Source: Pseudomonas saxonica | GTDB lineage: Bacteria; Pseudomonadota; Gammaproteobacteria; Pseudomonadales; Pseudomonadaceae | Assembly: GCF_007858365.1 (NCBI RefSeq) | Contig: NZ_VFIO01000001.1 | Location: 62,001 to 126,000, forward strand | Length of the DNA stretch: 64,000 nucleotides | Direction of reading: 5' to 3' | Shown: in pieces, positions 25,832 through 33,604 of the stretch | Layout: every line of letters begins with the position of its first letter | How positions within the stretch are numbered: the first letter of the stretch is position 1 | The notes under the pieces: generated by a model | The model's database searches: none | Seen by the model: the letters and a program-made list of their open reading frames with translations, nothing else | Told to the model about the DNA's origin: nothing | Translations under genes and position numbers: made by a program

Positions 25832-26715
25832 CCGGCACCGCCTTGGGTCACGCTGTAGCCGGTGCAGTAAGCGGCTTGATGTTTGGCCCGTGGAATGTCG
25901 ACCCAGCCCGGTAAGTCCACACGGCTGACGCCGGTGATGTGCAGTTGCGCATCAATCGCCGAGCGGGCGACTTCCACGCCGAGTCGCCGACGCGGGTTGA
26001 TCCATGCCGCAAGGCGCCGTGTCGCTTCGGCCAGAATCGCTTCGTTTTCAGAGCCGGTACCGGCCATGTGCAACACCGCGTCTATGCGGTATTCCTTCAC
26101 TTCGGCACTTTGCACCGTGACACGATCCCCGACCGGGCGAATATCTTCATCGCTCAGGTGCTCGAGCACCTTGGCCAGCAGCGCTGGGTCGGCCACGCCG
26201 TTGCCCTCAAGATGCAGCACTGTGACCACCACTTGAGCCGGGCTTGGGCTTTCGGCCTGCGCATCGGCCACCAGCGCCGAGGCATTGCGCGCATGCAGGA
26301 TGTAGCTGTTGCGCGGCCCGGCCGTGGTCAGACCCTCGTACACCAACTGGATGCGCTCGCGTAACGCGTCGTCCAGTTCCATCACCTGCGGCACTGGCGG
26401 CACGCTTTGCAAATCGGCTTCCTGAATCACCAAACGCTTGAGCCGCACGTTGGCCGCGAGGTGATCGAGGTCGGTGCGCTGGGCGTAGGCCAGCAGCAGC
26501 GACTTGGAGGCGTCGTTGATCCGCGCCCGAATCTGCAACCGGCGATACGCGCCCAGCTCCAGCAGCTTGACCACTGGATCGCTCTCCAGCGCCGCGTTCC
26601 AGTTGTCGCCCATGTAGGCGCGAAACACCGCCAGTTCCTCCTGATAGGCGTCTTCAAAGTCCAGCGATTCCAGCACTTCCGGTGACGGCAGGGCCGACAA
26701 ATCCACGATACTCAT
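25828..26715 (-). CDS. Baseplate assembly protein J
   Basis: 295 residues, typical for P2 gpJ. Starts MSIVDLSALPSPEVLESLDF; includes FRAYMGDNWNAALESDPVVK and the LRERIQLVYEGLTTAGPRNSY block. Overlaps W and I by 4 bp. Wedge protein of the contractile baseplate. Confidence 0.93.
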   Translation of the reverse strand: MSIVDLSALPSPEVLESLDFEDAYQEELAVFRAYMGDNWNAALESDPVVKLLELGAYRRLQIRARINDASKSLLLAYAQRTDLDHLAANVRLKRLVIQEADLQSVPPVPQVMELDDALRERIQLVYEGLTTAGPRNSYILHARNASALVADAQAESPSPAQVVVTVLHLEGNGVADPALLAKVLEHLSDEDIRPVGDRVTVQSAEVKEYRIDAVLHMAGTGSENEAILAEATRRLAAWINPRRRLGVEVARSAIDAQLHITGVSRVDLPGWVDIPRAKHQAAYCTGYSVTQGGAG

Positions 26716-27038
26716 GCACTCACCTCCATTGCTACGGCGTCGCCCAGGTACTGGCCTTTGAGTTCGAAACTGATGACACCTTCGAGCACCGCCGAGACGC
26801 GCACCGACTGCAATTTAAAGCGCGGCTCCCAGAGGTTCAGGGCGTGGGCGACTTCGGCCTGCACCGCGCTTTTCCAGCCCGCCGTGATCGGCATGTCGAC
26901 AAAGCGCCGTAACTGGCAGCCATAGGCCGGGCGCATGCGCCGACTGCCCACCGGGGTGGTGAGGATGTCGGCAATGGATTGGCGCAAATGCTCAACGCCG
27001 GAAAGGGCCGCGCCGGTGTGGCGATCCATTCCGATCAT
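26712..27038 (-). CDS. Baseplate protein W (gp25-like)
   Basis: 108 residues. MDRHTGAALSGVEHLRQSIA and TPVGSRRMRPAYGCQL are the gpW/gp25 lysozyme-like baseplate motifs. In P2 the order is V-W-J-I; here a 74-residue gene is inserted between V and W. Confidence 0.92.
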   Translation of the reverse strand: MIGMDRHTGAALSGVEHLRQSIADILTTPVGSRRMRPAYGCQLRRFVDMPITAGWKSAVQAEVAHALNLWEPRFKLQSVRVSAVLEGVISFELKGQYLGDAVAMEVSA

Positions 27039-27044
27039 GGCGGG

Positions 27045-27269
27045 TTACTCCGTGAGGCGTTCAAAGTCCGGGTGGGTGCTGAGGTATTGCAGCTGGTCGT
27101 CGGTGGTTGCATTGACGCGGCCTTTGGCGACAGGCAGCGCGGCGCCGCTGGGCAGAATCAAGGTGCGCGAGGTGTAGACCTTGTCGCGAAAGACGCGAGC
27201 CGGACTCAATACCGGGGCGTTCTTTTCCAGTGCCGGGACGGTGGCTTTGTCGTCAGGTGTTTTGCTCAT
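27045..27269 (-). CDS. Small conserved phage protein between V and W
   Basis: 74 residues (MSKTPDDKATVPALEKNAPV ... DQLQYLSTHPDFERLTE). No membrane segment or catalytic motif. The C-terminal half reads like small tail proteins that sit in baseplate operons of Pseudomonas P2-like phages. A hairpin lies 16 bp upstream and W starts 7 bp downstream. Real by spacing and coding character; function unknown. Confidence 0.7.
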   Translation of the reverse strand: MSKTPDDKATVPALEKNAPVLSPARVFRDKVYTSRTLILPSGAALPVAKGRVNATTDDQLQYLSTHPDFERLTE

Positions 27270-27284
27270 GGTGTTCTCTAGGTA

Positions 27285-27309
27285 ATAAAAAACTCGCCGT
27301 AGCGAGGTT
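27285..27309 (-). terminator. Hairpin with T-run between V and the small gene
   Basis: Minus strand: CTCGC/GCGAG stem with a short loop, followed by TTTTTTATTA. It ends 16 bp before the next ATG (27269). Confidence 0.7.
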
Positions 27310-27311
27310 GG

Positions 27312-27905
27312 TTAAGACGGTGTGCCCGTTAATCCCGCACCGGGAGTTACGCCTTTATGGGTGTGTGTCGATCCGACATTCATTCCGTTGTGGGTGAAGC
27401 TCGATCCGTTGATCACCACGTCGCCATTCAGGGTGATTTTCCCGGTCAGGTTGATCGCCTCGGCCTTGCCAGTAATTGCGCTGTCCGTCACCAAGGCCGT
27501 GCTGCCACCCACTGCAATGGTCACGGTGCCGCTGGGCAAGGCGATGGTGTAACTCTTGGCTTGCCAGTCGTAGACCAGCGAGCCGCCATCATCAAATCGC
27601 CACACTTCGACATGGTCGCGGTTATCCGGCGGTGCACCGGCGTCGCCGTACAAGCCCGGCACAAAGGTGCCCATGCCTGCTTGACCACTGGGGTTTAACA
27701 GCACGCCCTGCTCGCCAAGGCTCGGCGCGCGCCAGTGCCGGGCTTTGCCTGCCGCCACGCTGTGCCAACGCACCCAGGCGCTGGTCCAGTTGCCGGTAGA
27801 TACCCGACAGGCCGGTGGCGATGCAGCCAAGTCCACGGCGACCACGTAGCACGGGATCAGCATGGCCGCGATCATTCGGTCATGTTCAGCGGTGGCGTAA
27901 CTCAT
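27312..27905 (-). CDS. Baseplate assembly protein V (spike)
   Basis: 197 residues. The OB-fold part (PCRVSTGNWTSAWVRWHSVA; PSLGEQGVLLNPSGQ) is followed by a beta-helix-like region (INLTGKITLNGDVVINGSSF) and the C-terminal H-x-H tip (THTHKGVTPG) that coordinates metal in gpV spikes. The stop of the upstream gene overlaps its start. Confidence 0.92.
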   Translation of the reverse strand: MSYATAEHDRMIAAMLIPCYVVAVDLAASPPACRVSTGNWTSAWVRWHSVAAGKARHWRAPSLGEQGVLLNPSGQAGMGTFVPGLYGDAGAPPDNRDHVEVWRFDDGGSLVYDWQAKSYTIALPSGTVTIAVGGSTALVTDSAITGKAEAINLTGKITLNGDVVINGSSFTHNGMNVGSTHTHKGVTPGAGLTGTPS

Positions 27906-28411
27906 TACAGATCCTCGGGGGCGACAGGGTCTTCGCCATTGACGCTAATCATCAAGGTGCCGGGCGGCTCATCGGGCCACGGCCACGACAGCTCACCGAG
28001 GTAGACGGTTTGTGTCCACTCGACCAGCCATACGGTGTAGCCGTCCAGTTCGGGGCGCGTCCAGTCTTGGGTCGAGCGCTGGAACTCTGCGGCTTGCACG
28101 GGCAAGCCCCAGTATTGAGCACGCAATAGCACGGCCAGTTGCGTGGCCAGATGCACCGCTCGCGGGTAATGGTCAGCGCGAATCACGTCGACTATCACCC
28201 GCGCTTCAAAGGTGATGGTCAGGGTGGTTTGTCCGGTGCCTGCGTCCTGTCCGGGTTCGATCTCGGCAATGTCGAGAAACACGGCGGGCAGCGGGATATG
28301 GTGCTGAACGTCCGGCCAGAATCCGACCATTTGTACACCCGGCAAATGCTGCTCAATTTGCTGCTCGATGGCCTGATACAGCTGGTCGAGGCTAAAGGGT
28401 TGCTCAGACAC
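27905..28411 (-). CDS. Phage tail-completion type protein, unrecognised
   Basis: 168 residues. MSEQPFSLDQLYQAIEQQIEQ, then a beta-rich body (TTLTITFEARVIVDVIRA; TVWLVEWTQTVYLGELSW). Lies between the minor tail Z-like gene and gpV, where P2 has R/S tail completion genes, and overlaps both neighbours. Position and fold pattern suggest a tail terminator or completion protein; the family is not certain. Confidence 0.65.
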   Translation of the reverse strand: MSEQPFSLDQLYQAIEQQIEQHLPGVQMVGFWPDVQHHIPLPAVFLDIAEIEPGQDAGTGQTTLTITFEARVIVDVIRADHYPRAVHLATQLAVLLRAQYWGLPVQAAEFQRSTQDWTRPELDGYTVWLVEWTQTVYLGELSWPWPDEPPGTLMISVNGEDPVAPEDL

Positions 28412-29069
28412 GGCGCGTCCCCTTCAAGTATTTTTGCAGTTCGAATTTCATCTCTTGTTTGAGGATCTGTATCAAACGGTCGTCGGCTTTGCGGCTCCAG
28501 GCTTCAAAGTGGGGTCGCACGGCTTCCAGTGAGATTTTGGCTTTGGCCAACGGAAAGCGGTCGCTGTTTTCACCGACAAACCCGGAGCTGGGCCCGGTCT
28601 GAGAGGTGACGTTGCTGTCAGGGTAATCCGCCGGGTCAAAGTGTTTGCTCGCGGTACGAATCCACACTTCGGCCTGATTGCCGTAGACCTTTTTGTAAAA
28701 CGCGCCCTGGTAACGCCGCCCGGCCACGGACACCCCGGCCCTTATCTGCCGGGCACGCCCTGACCGACTGGCTTCAAGCGGGTTGATGCCGAACCACAAC
28801 TTGCCGCGCAGTGCGCCGCCGTCCACCGGATAGCTGCGCAAGCGTTGGCGCACCGCCTTGACCGCGATGCGCTCCTGCTTGCCCACGGCCCGGGCGATGT
28901 GGGTGCGTAACCAGCCCAAGGTCTTGTTGATCGCCCGGCGTTGCGCTTTGGCCGCAGCGCCGGGCACCAGGGTGGCCAAGTCTGCGAAGGCTTTGAGGTC
29001 TTCGGCTGAGGCCTGAATATGCAGCATGCCGCTGTTCTTTTTGACTTCACTGAAACTGCCAATACTCAT
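28404..29069 (-). CDS. Minor tail protein Z-like
   Basis: 221 residues from ATG at 29069 (MSIGSFSEVKKNSGMLHIQA), overlapping the previous stop as ATGA. AQRRAINKTLGWLRTHIARA and the basic VKAVRQRLR block fit the lambda minor tail Z / phage virion morphogenesis group. The N-terminal reading upstream of 29069 is a shadow. Confidence 0.75.
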   Translation of the reverse strand: MSIGSFSEVKKNSGMLHIQASAEDLKAFADLATLVPGAAAKAQRRAINKTLGWLRTHIARAVGKQERIAVKAVRQRLRSYPVDGGALRGKLWFGINPLEASRSGRARQIRAGVSVAGRRYQGAFYKKVYGNQAEVWIRTASKHFDPADYPDSNVTSQTGPSSGFVGENSDRFPLAKAKISLEAVRPHFEAWSRKADDRLIQILKQEMKFELQKYLKGTRRV

Positions 29070-29386
29070 GGACGTTTCCTCAAGATCAGAGACACCAGCC
29101 CGTCGCCGCTGGGTTCCAGTTGCAACAGATCGTAATCGCCGCCACCGTCCAGCGCTGGCAGGTCGACGGTGACTTTCAGGCCTTTGTTCAGGCCGTCCGA
29201 GTCCGCGACCCGCACCACAAAATGCGGTTCGCGCAGGCCGGTATTGAGACGGCCGATTTGCGGCTGTTTCCACGGCGCCGAGAACATGCCCAGCACCGGC
29301 TCGGCGCGGCCTTCAATGTGGCCGGTGTCGGCCAGCACGTCGAAGATCACGCTGTCGATGTCGGCCACCAGATCACGGATGCCCAC
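29066..29386 (-). CDS. Head-tail joining protein (lambda FII-like position)
   Basis: 106 residues (IRDLVADIDSVIFDVLADTG; YDLLQLEPSGDGLVSLILRK). Follows the capsid gene by 2 bp and precedes the tail Z-like gene, the position of FII-type connectors in lambda-type heads. Small beta-barrel pattern. Identity rests on context and size. Confidence 0.68.
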   Translation of the reverse strand: MGIRDLVADIDSVIFDVLADTGHIEGRAEPVLGMFSAPWKQPQIGRLNTGLREPHFVVRVADSDGLNKGLKVTVDLPALDGGGDYDLLQLEPSGDGLVSLILRKRP

Positions 29387-29388
29387 GC

Positions 29389-30384
29389 CTACAACTCCAG
29401 CAGGATCTGTGCGCGGGGTCGGGTGCAGATGTGCAGCGGGTTGGACTGCGCTTCGCCGGCCATGCCTTTGTTGAACGGCATCGGTTCGATCTTGCTGTAG
29501 TACGGAATGCCCTGGGTGTTAACCGTCTCCATGTAGTCGGCCGGAGCGAAGGCCGAGATGTACAGGTCAGGCACGCCTTCGGGTACGAGCAGGGCTTTGT
29601 CGTCATGGACGAATGCCACGCTCGCGATCTTGCCGCGATAGCGTTCCCAGACAATGCCGCCATATTCGAAGCTTTCGCGGGCATCACCACGCAGCGCGGC
29701 GGCTTGCGCGGAGTTGAGGTAAGTGGCCTTGATCTCCTCGAGGCCCATCATTTTGTTCCAGAAATTCTTGCCACAGAACGCACGGGCACCGGTGCTGGTG
29801 ACACTGCCCAGCGCATCCTCTTGCATGTCCAATGCTTCACCGCATTTAACGCGGAAGTCTGTGTCCTTGACGGTCAAGCCCATCGACATTTTCTGTTGCT
29901 TGACGCCAAAGCGGTCGTAGAGGTTCAGCAGTACCGTCTGCCCATCGGCATCGAGAATCAGGCCGTTTAACGCGCCGGCCCGCTGAAATTCGTGGGTGAC
30001 ATCCAGCTGACGACGCGCTTTGAGCAAGCGGGCATTGACCACGTCCTGTACGGCTTGCAGTTCGCTGCGGGTGCCGAAGGCGCGAATGCCCTGAATCTCG
30101 TCAGCCTTGATGGTGAAGCGTTCCGGCAGGTGCACGGTGTTGAACGGGATCAATGTACGCTTGCTCGCCCCGACGATCAGGCCCGAGGTACCGCGTTCAC
30201 CGGCCGGCACCAATGCCAGGGTGTCGCCGTCTTTTTCAATCTGCACGGTGAGGGTGGTGATGCCCTCCTCCTGAAACAGACCAAGGCTGCTCAGGCGGCC
30301 GGGCTGGTACGGTTGTTCGTTGATGGCAGCGGTCAGCGACGAAACAGAAAACGCATCGTCTTCAAAGATGGCGATGTCGGCCAT
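29389..30384 (-). CDS. Major capsid protein (lambda gpE-like)
   Basis: 331 residues, near the lambda E length. IFEDDAFSVSSLTAAINEQP and the LIPFNTVHLPERFTIKADEI block match the phage capsid E family; LDVTHEFQRAGALNGLI and EAQSNPLHICTRPRAQILLE are the C-terminal hallmarks. A strong hairpin (30402-30426) lies just upstream, between the decoration and capsid genes. Confidence 0.93.
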   Translation of the reverse strand: MADIAIFEDDAFSVSSLTAAINEQPYQPGRLSSLGLFQEEGITTLTVQIEKDGDTLALVPAGERGTSGLIVGASKRTLIPFNTVHLPERFTIKADEIQGIRAFGTRSELQAVQDVVNARLLKARRQLDVTHEFQRAGALNGLILDADGQTVLLNLYDRFGVKQQKMSMGLTVKDTDFRVKCGEALDMQEDALGSVTSTGARAFCGKNFWNKMMGLEEIKATYLNSAQAAALRGDARESFEYGGIVWERYRGKIASVAFVHDDKALLVPEGVPDLYISAFAPADYMETVNTQGIPYYSKIEPMPFNKGMAGEAQSNPLHICTRPRAQILLEL

Positions 30385-30401
30385 TAGGACTCTCCAGAAA
30401 G

Positions 30402-30426
30402 TAAAAACCCCGCTCGGTGGCGGGGT
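30402..30426 (-). terminator. Hairpin with T-run in front of the capsid gene
   Basis: Minus strand ACCCCGC/GCGGGGT stem (30407-30413, 30420-30426) followed by TTTTTAC, ending about 18 bp before the capsid ATG at 30384. Confidence 0.72.
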
Positions 30427-30446
30427 GCAATAAGGGGGCGGTTGGC

Positions 30447-30791
30447 TTAGCGCACGATCACAAAATGTTCGGCCAGCGATTTCTCGCCTTCGGGATCGAG
30501 GCCGGTCAGGTGCGCTTCGCTGACCTCGGCCAGCCGCACCACCGCACGGCCACGGCGCACGATGTCGGACTCTCCCAGCGGGCCATACAGAATGGCGACG
30601 GCGGTCTGGCTGCCGTCTTCGGCGGTCGGCACGTACGGGGCAAACTCACCCGTAGCAGTGATCAGCCCAAGGACTTGGCCGGGGTTCAATGCCGGGCCTG
30701 CGGCCACGTTGATGGCTTCGCGGGAGATGTTGCCCGCGCCTTCCGAGAGCAGGAATTCACCCGCGTGGATCTGCTCATGTTTGATGGTCAT
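30447..30791 (-). CDS. Head decoration protein D
   Basis: 114 residues, lambda gpD size. EQIHAGEFLLSEGAGNISRE and LNPGQVLGLITATGEFAPY are typical of the family, which stabilises the capsid from outside. Overlaps the protease gene by 4 bp. Confidence 0.88.
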   Translation of the reverse strand: MTIKHEQIHAGEFLLSEGAGNISREAINVAAGPALNPGQVLGLITATGEFAPYVPTAEDGSQTAVAILYGPLGESDIVRRGRAVVRLAEVSEAHLTGLDPEGEKSLAEHFVIVR

Positions 30792-31915
30792 GCTTTTACC
30801 CCTGTCTGGGCGGCGCGACGGGCCGCGTAAATCGCGTTGGTGTCAGGTTGCTTGGCCTGGGTTTTCGGCGCTGGGTCGTCGTTGATCGGTAGGCTGTTGT
30901 CGATCTCAAACCCGCCGCCACTGACCAGTTTGTCGAATAGACGACCGCGCACCGCTTCGGCGGTTAGACCGGACGCGACGAACTGTTGAGTAAACTCGGG
31001 CAAACGCGCCGCTACGCACAGGTCGCGCACGGCCTTGGCGTTGCTGATCGCAGCGTTGACCGTGGCTTCGTCGGCCAGTTTGGTGGAGTTGATGATGGGT
31101 TCGATCAGGCTGCTGATCCCGGCCGTGTTGCAGCTTTGGGTGATCAGCAAGGCCAATGCTGCCGAGTCCACAATGGGCGGCTTTTCCGGTTCTGGTTTGG
31201 GTTCAGGCTCCGGTACTGGCGGTTGTTCTGGCGGCTCGTCCAACTGAGCCAGCAAGGCTTGCGGCGCATGCTGATAACGCTGCAACGCGCCACCCTGCCC
31301 CAAACAGGCTTTGACCTTGACGCCCTCGCCCACTTCATCGGCCAGCCCCAGGGCCACCGCTTCACTTGCGGTGAGCCAGGTTTCGGCATTAACCAGTCGG
31401 CGCAGTTCGACTTCATCAATGTTCGGCGCCTTGGCCTTGTACGCCGCGATGATGGCTTCCATCGCCTGATCCAACGCCGTGGCGACCTTGCGCAGGTTTT
31501 CGGCGTCACCTGCCGCATAGGTCCACGGGTTATGGATCATCAACATGGCGTTAGACGCGATCACCACCTTGTGCGCGCCGCACACCGCGACACTGGCCGC
31601 GCTGGCTGCGAGCGCATCGACCCGCCCGGTGCAACGCTCGCCCAACCGCGACAGCGCGTTGTGAATCGCCAAGCCGTCAAAGAGGTCACCGCCAATGCTG
31701 TTGAACGCCACCACAATCGGCGACACACCGTCATCGAGCGCTGCCAGATCGCGCACAAACTGGTTGGCGGTGATGCCCCAGGTGCCGATCTCGCCGTAGA
31801 CATACACCTCAATGCTGCGAGCTTCAGCCTCGCCGCTAGCCTTTAGGCTGTACCAGTGTTTGTTTTGCGGCGGCGCGGGGTCTGCCGCCTTGTTGAAAAT
31901 GCGTAGTCTGTTCAT
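30788..31915 (-). CDS. Prohead protease/scaffold (ClpP-type S49)
   Basis: 375 residues. ClpP fold in the first ~190: FNSIGGDLFDGLAIHNAL, the catalytic Ser in ALAASAASVAVCG, and the His region MLMIHNPWTYAAG. The second half (proline/glutamate-rich PPEQPPVPEPEPKPEPEKPP, then helices) is the scaffold part. Overlaps portal and decoration genes by 4 bp. Confidence 0.92.
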   Translation of the reverse strand: MNRLRIFNKAADPAPPQNKHWYSLKASGEAEARSIEVYVYGEIGTWGITANQFVRDLAALDDGVSPIVVAFNSIGGDLFDGLAIHNALSRLGERCTGRVDALAASAASVAVCGAHKVVIASNAMLMIHNPWTYAAGDAENLRKVATALDQAMEAIIAAYKAKAPNIDEVELRRLVNAETWLTASEAVALGLADEVGEGVKVKACLGQGGALQRYQHAPQALLAQLDEPPEQPPVPEPEPKPEPEKPPIVDSAALALLITQSCNTAGISSLIEPIINSTKLADEATVNAAISNAKAVRDLCVAARLPEFTQQFVASGLTAEAVRGRLFDKLVSGGGFEIDNSLPINDDPAPKTQAKQPDTNAIYAARRAAQTGVKA

Positions 31916-33396
31916 GGCGTCTCCTTGTCGGCCGGTTCGGTGGGCAGGTCGACCAGTGTTTTGTAGTTGAGGCCCAGCTCGCGGGCGCGTTTTTGGTCGG
32001 CGGCGTTTTCTTCGTCGACGGTTTCGGCGTCGTAGCCCTGACGCAGGACCATTTCGCTGCGGGAGTTAAAGCCCGCGTTGACCTCCATCATTCGCGCCTG
32101 AATGTCTTGCACCGGCTGGATATAGGCCCAGCCTTGCGGCACCCAGCGAGTGCGCAGGTATTCGCGACGCCGTTGCGCGTAGTCGACCAATGTCAGGCGA
32201 CCCGCGAGCACGGCCATGTCCAGCCATGCGGCCCGCACCGGGCGGCAAAGTTGGTGCACATACACGCCAAATTGCAGTTGCTCCAGACGACGGCGGAACT
32301 CGTTAAGCACCACGCGCAGCGCCCGGTCGTTGACCTCGCGCATGTCGCCAGTGAGGATTTCGTAAGGCGTGCCGGTACCGGCCGCAGCGGCCATCAGTTG
32401 TTGGCGCATAAAGTCCGGGTAGTTGTTGCCCGCGTCTGGTGGTTTGGAAAACTCCACCTCCTCGCCCGGCCCCAGTTCCTGCATGGTTCCGGGTTCCAGT
32501 GCGACCATCGGAGTGAAGCCGTCGCGGTCTTCGGTCAGCGGCAAGCCGGTGATCGGATCGCGCGGTTGTTGTGTGGCTTCGGGCGGTGGCCGCGAGATGA
32601 AGCCTGCGAACAGGTTGGCCACTTCTTGGCGAAACAGCACCGCGTCATCGTAGTTGTCGAGGCTGCGCAGGCGTTTGAGCACCGGCGACAAACGCGGCAC
32701 GCCGCGCAACTGGCCGGGTTCGACCGGTTCAAAGATGTGCAGCACTTGTTCAGCCGGTACGCGTACCAGCTGGTTGTAGCCGGCATTGAGCGACGAGGCA
32801 TCACGCGGGTGGACGCGGTACATGTGATACGCCACGCGCTTGTGCGCCGGGTTGAACTCAATCCCGGCACGGATGCTGTTGCCGTTTTTGTACGGCTCAA
32901 ACTTGTCGTGTGGCACAAACTCCGGGGCGAGTACCTGGAGCTGCAATGGCACTGCCAGATTCTCGTCCAGACCGCGTGGCCGCAAGCGGACAAAGCACTC
33001 ACCGGCGGTTTCGACGGTGCGGGCGATCAGCGCCTGCTGGCCATAGAAGTCAGTCAGGCCATCGGCGTCTGATTCGTCGACCCAGTCATCCCACAGGTCT
33101 TGCTGCAATTTGCGCAGGGCATCGTCTTCGGTTTTAGGCCGAGGGGTGATGCCGGTGCCGATCAGGTTGCTGACGCGTTTGTCGATGACGTTGAACGCGT
33201 AAGGATCGTTGCGCACCGCCGAACGTGAACGGGCGCGCAGGTTGCGCAAGGTCGGGGTGTTGAGGCTGTTGATGCCGATGTCCGGCGCGTCCCAACTGGC
33301 CGAGCGCCTGCCCTCACCGGCCCCTTCGTAACTGGCTTTGATCCGTTCGGGCAACAGGAAACCGTTGCGGGTCAGGGTTGGATACTGGCGCGCCAT
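31912..33396 (-). CDS. Portal protein (lambda gpB family)
   Basis: 494 residues. SRSAVRNDPYAFNVIDKRVS and the PFYGQQALIARTVETAGE-like middle region, plus ILTGDMREVNDRALRVVLNE, fit the lambda portal family. Forms the dodecameric DNA entry ring. One-base overlap with gpW upstream. Confidence 0.93.
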   Translation of the reverse strand: MARQYPTLTRNGFLLPERIKASYEGAGEGRRSASWDAPDIGINSLNTPTLRNLRARSRSAVRNDPYAFNVIDKRVSNLIGTGITPRPKTEDDALRKLQQDLWDDWVDESDADGLTDFYGQQALIARTVETAGECFVRLRPRGLDENLAVPLQLQVLAPEFVPHDKFEPYKNGNSIRAGIEFNPAHKRVAYHMYRVHPRDASSLNAGYNQLVRVPAEQVLHIFEPVEPGQLRGVPRLSPVLKRLRSLDNYDDAVLFRQEVANLFAGFISRPPPEATQQPRDPITGLPLTEDRDGFTPMVALEPGTMQELGPGEEVEFSKPPDAGNNYPDFMRQQLMAAAAGTGTPYEILTGDMREVNDRALRVVLNEFRRRLEQLQFGVYVHQLCRPVRAAWLDMAVLAGRLTLVDYAQRRREYLRTRWVPQGWAYIQPVQDIQARMMEVNAGFNSRSEMVLRQGYDAETVDEENAADQKRARELGLNYKTLVDLPTEPADKETP

Positions 33397-33602
33397 TAGA
33401 GTCCCTTGCCTCCGTGGTAAAGCCGGACCACTTTTGAGCGCGGTCCGGCTGATGCGACCAGCGAAGTGCGGATCTGATCGCGGGCCTTGAGCAACTCATC
33501 GACCGTGCGGTACTCCACGGTACGGTCGGCAAAGCGCACGGTTTTCTCGCCGCGCGCGATGGCCGACTCAACGGCGTCGAGGTGCTTTTGGGTAAAGGAC
33601 AT
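33396..33602 (-). CDS. Head-tail joining protein W (lambda gpW-like)
   Basis: 68 residues, exact lambda gpW size. AVESAIARGEKTVRFADRTV and the EYRTVDELLKARDQI helix are the gpW signature. Two-base gap from the terminase. Confidence 0.9.
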   Translation of the reverse strand: MSFTQKHLDAVESAIARGEKTVRFADRTVEYRTVDELLKARDQIRTSLVASAGPRSKVVRLYHGGKGL

Positions 33603-33604
33603 AG

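Noticed and set aside
31993..33072. 359-codon plus-strand frame over the portal gene
   Set aside because: Antisense to a clear portal gene, no domain pattern; a codon-bias shadow.
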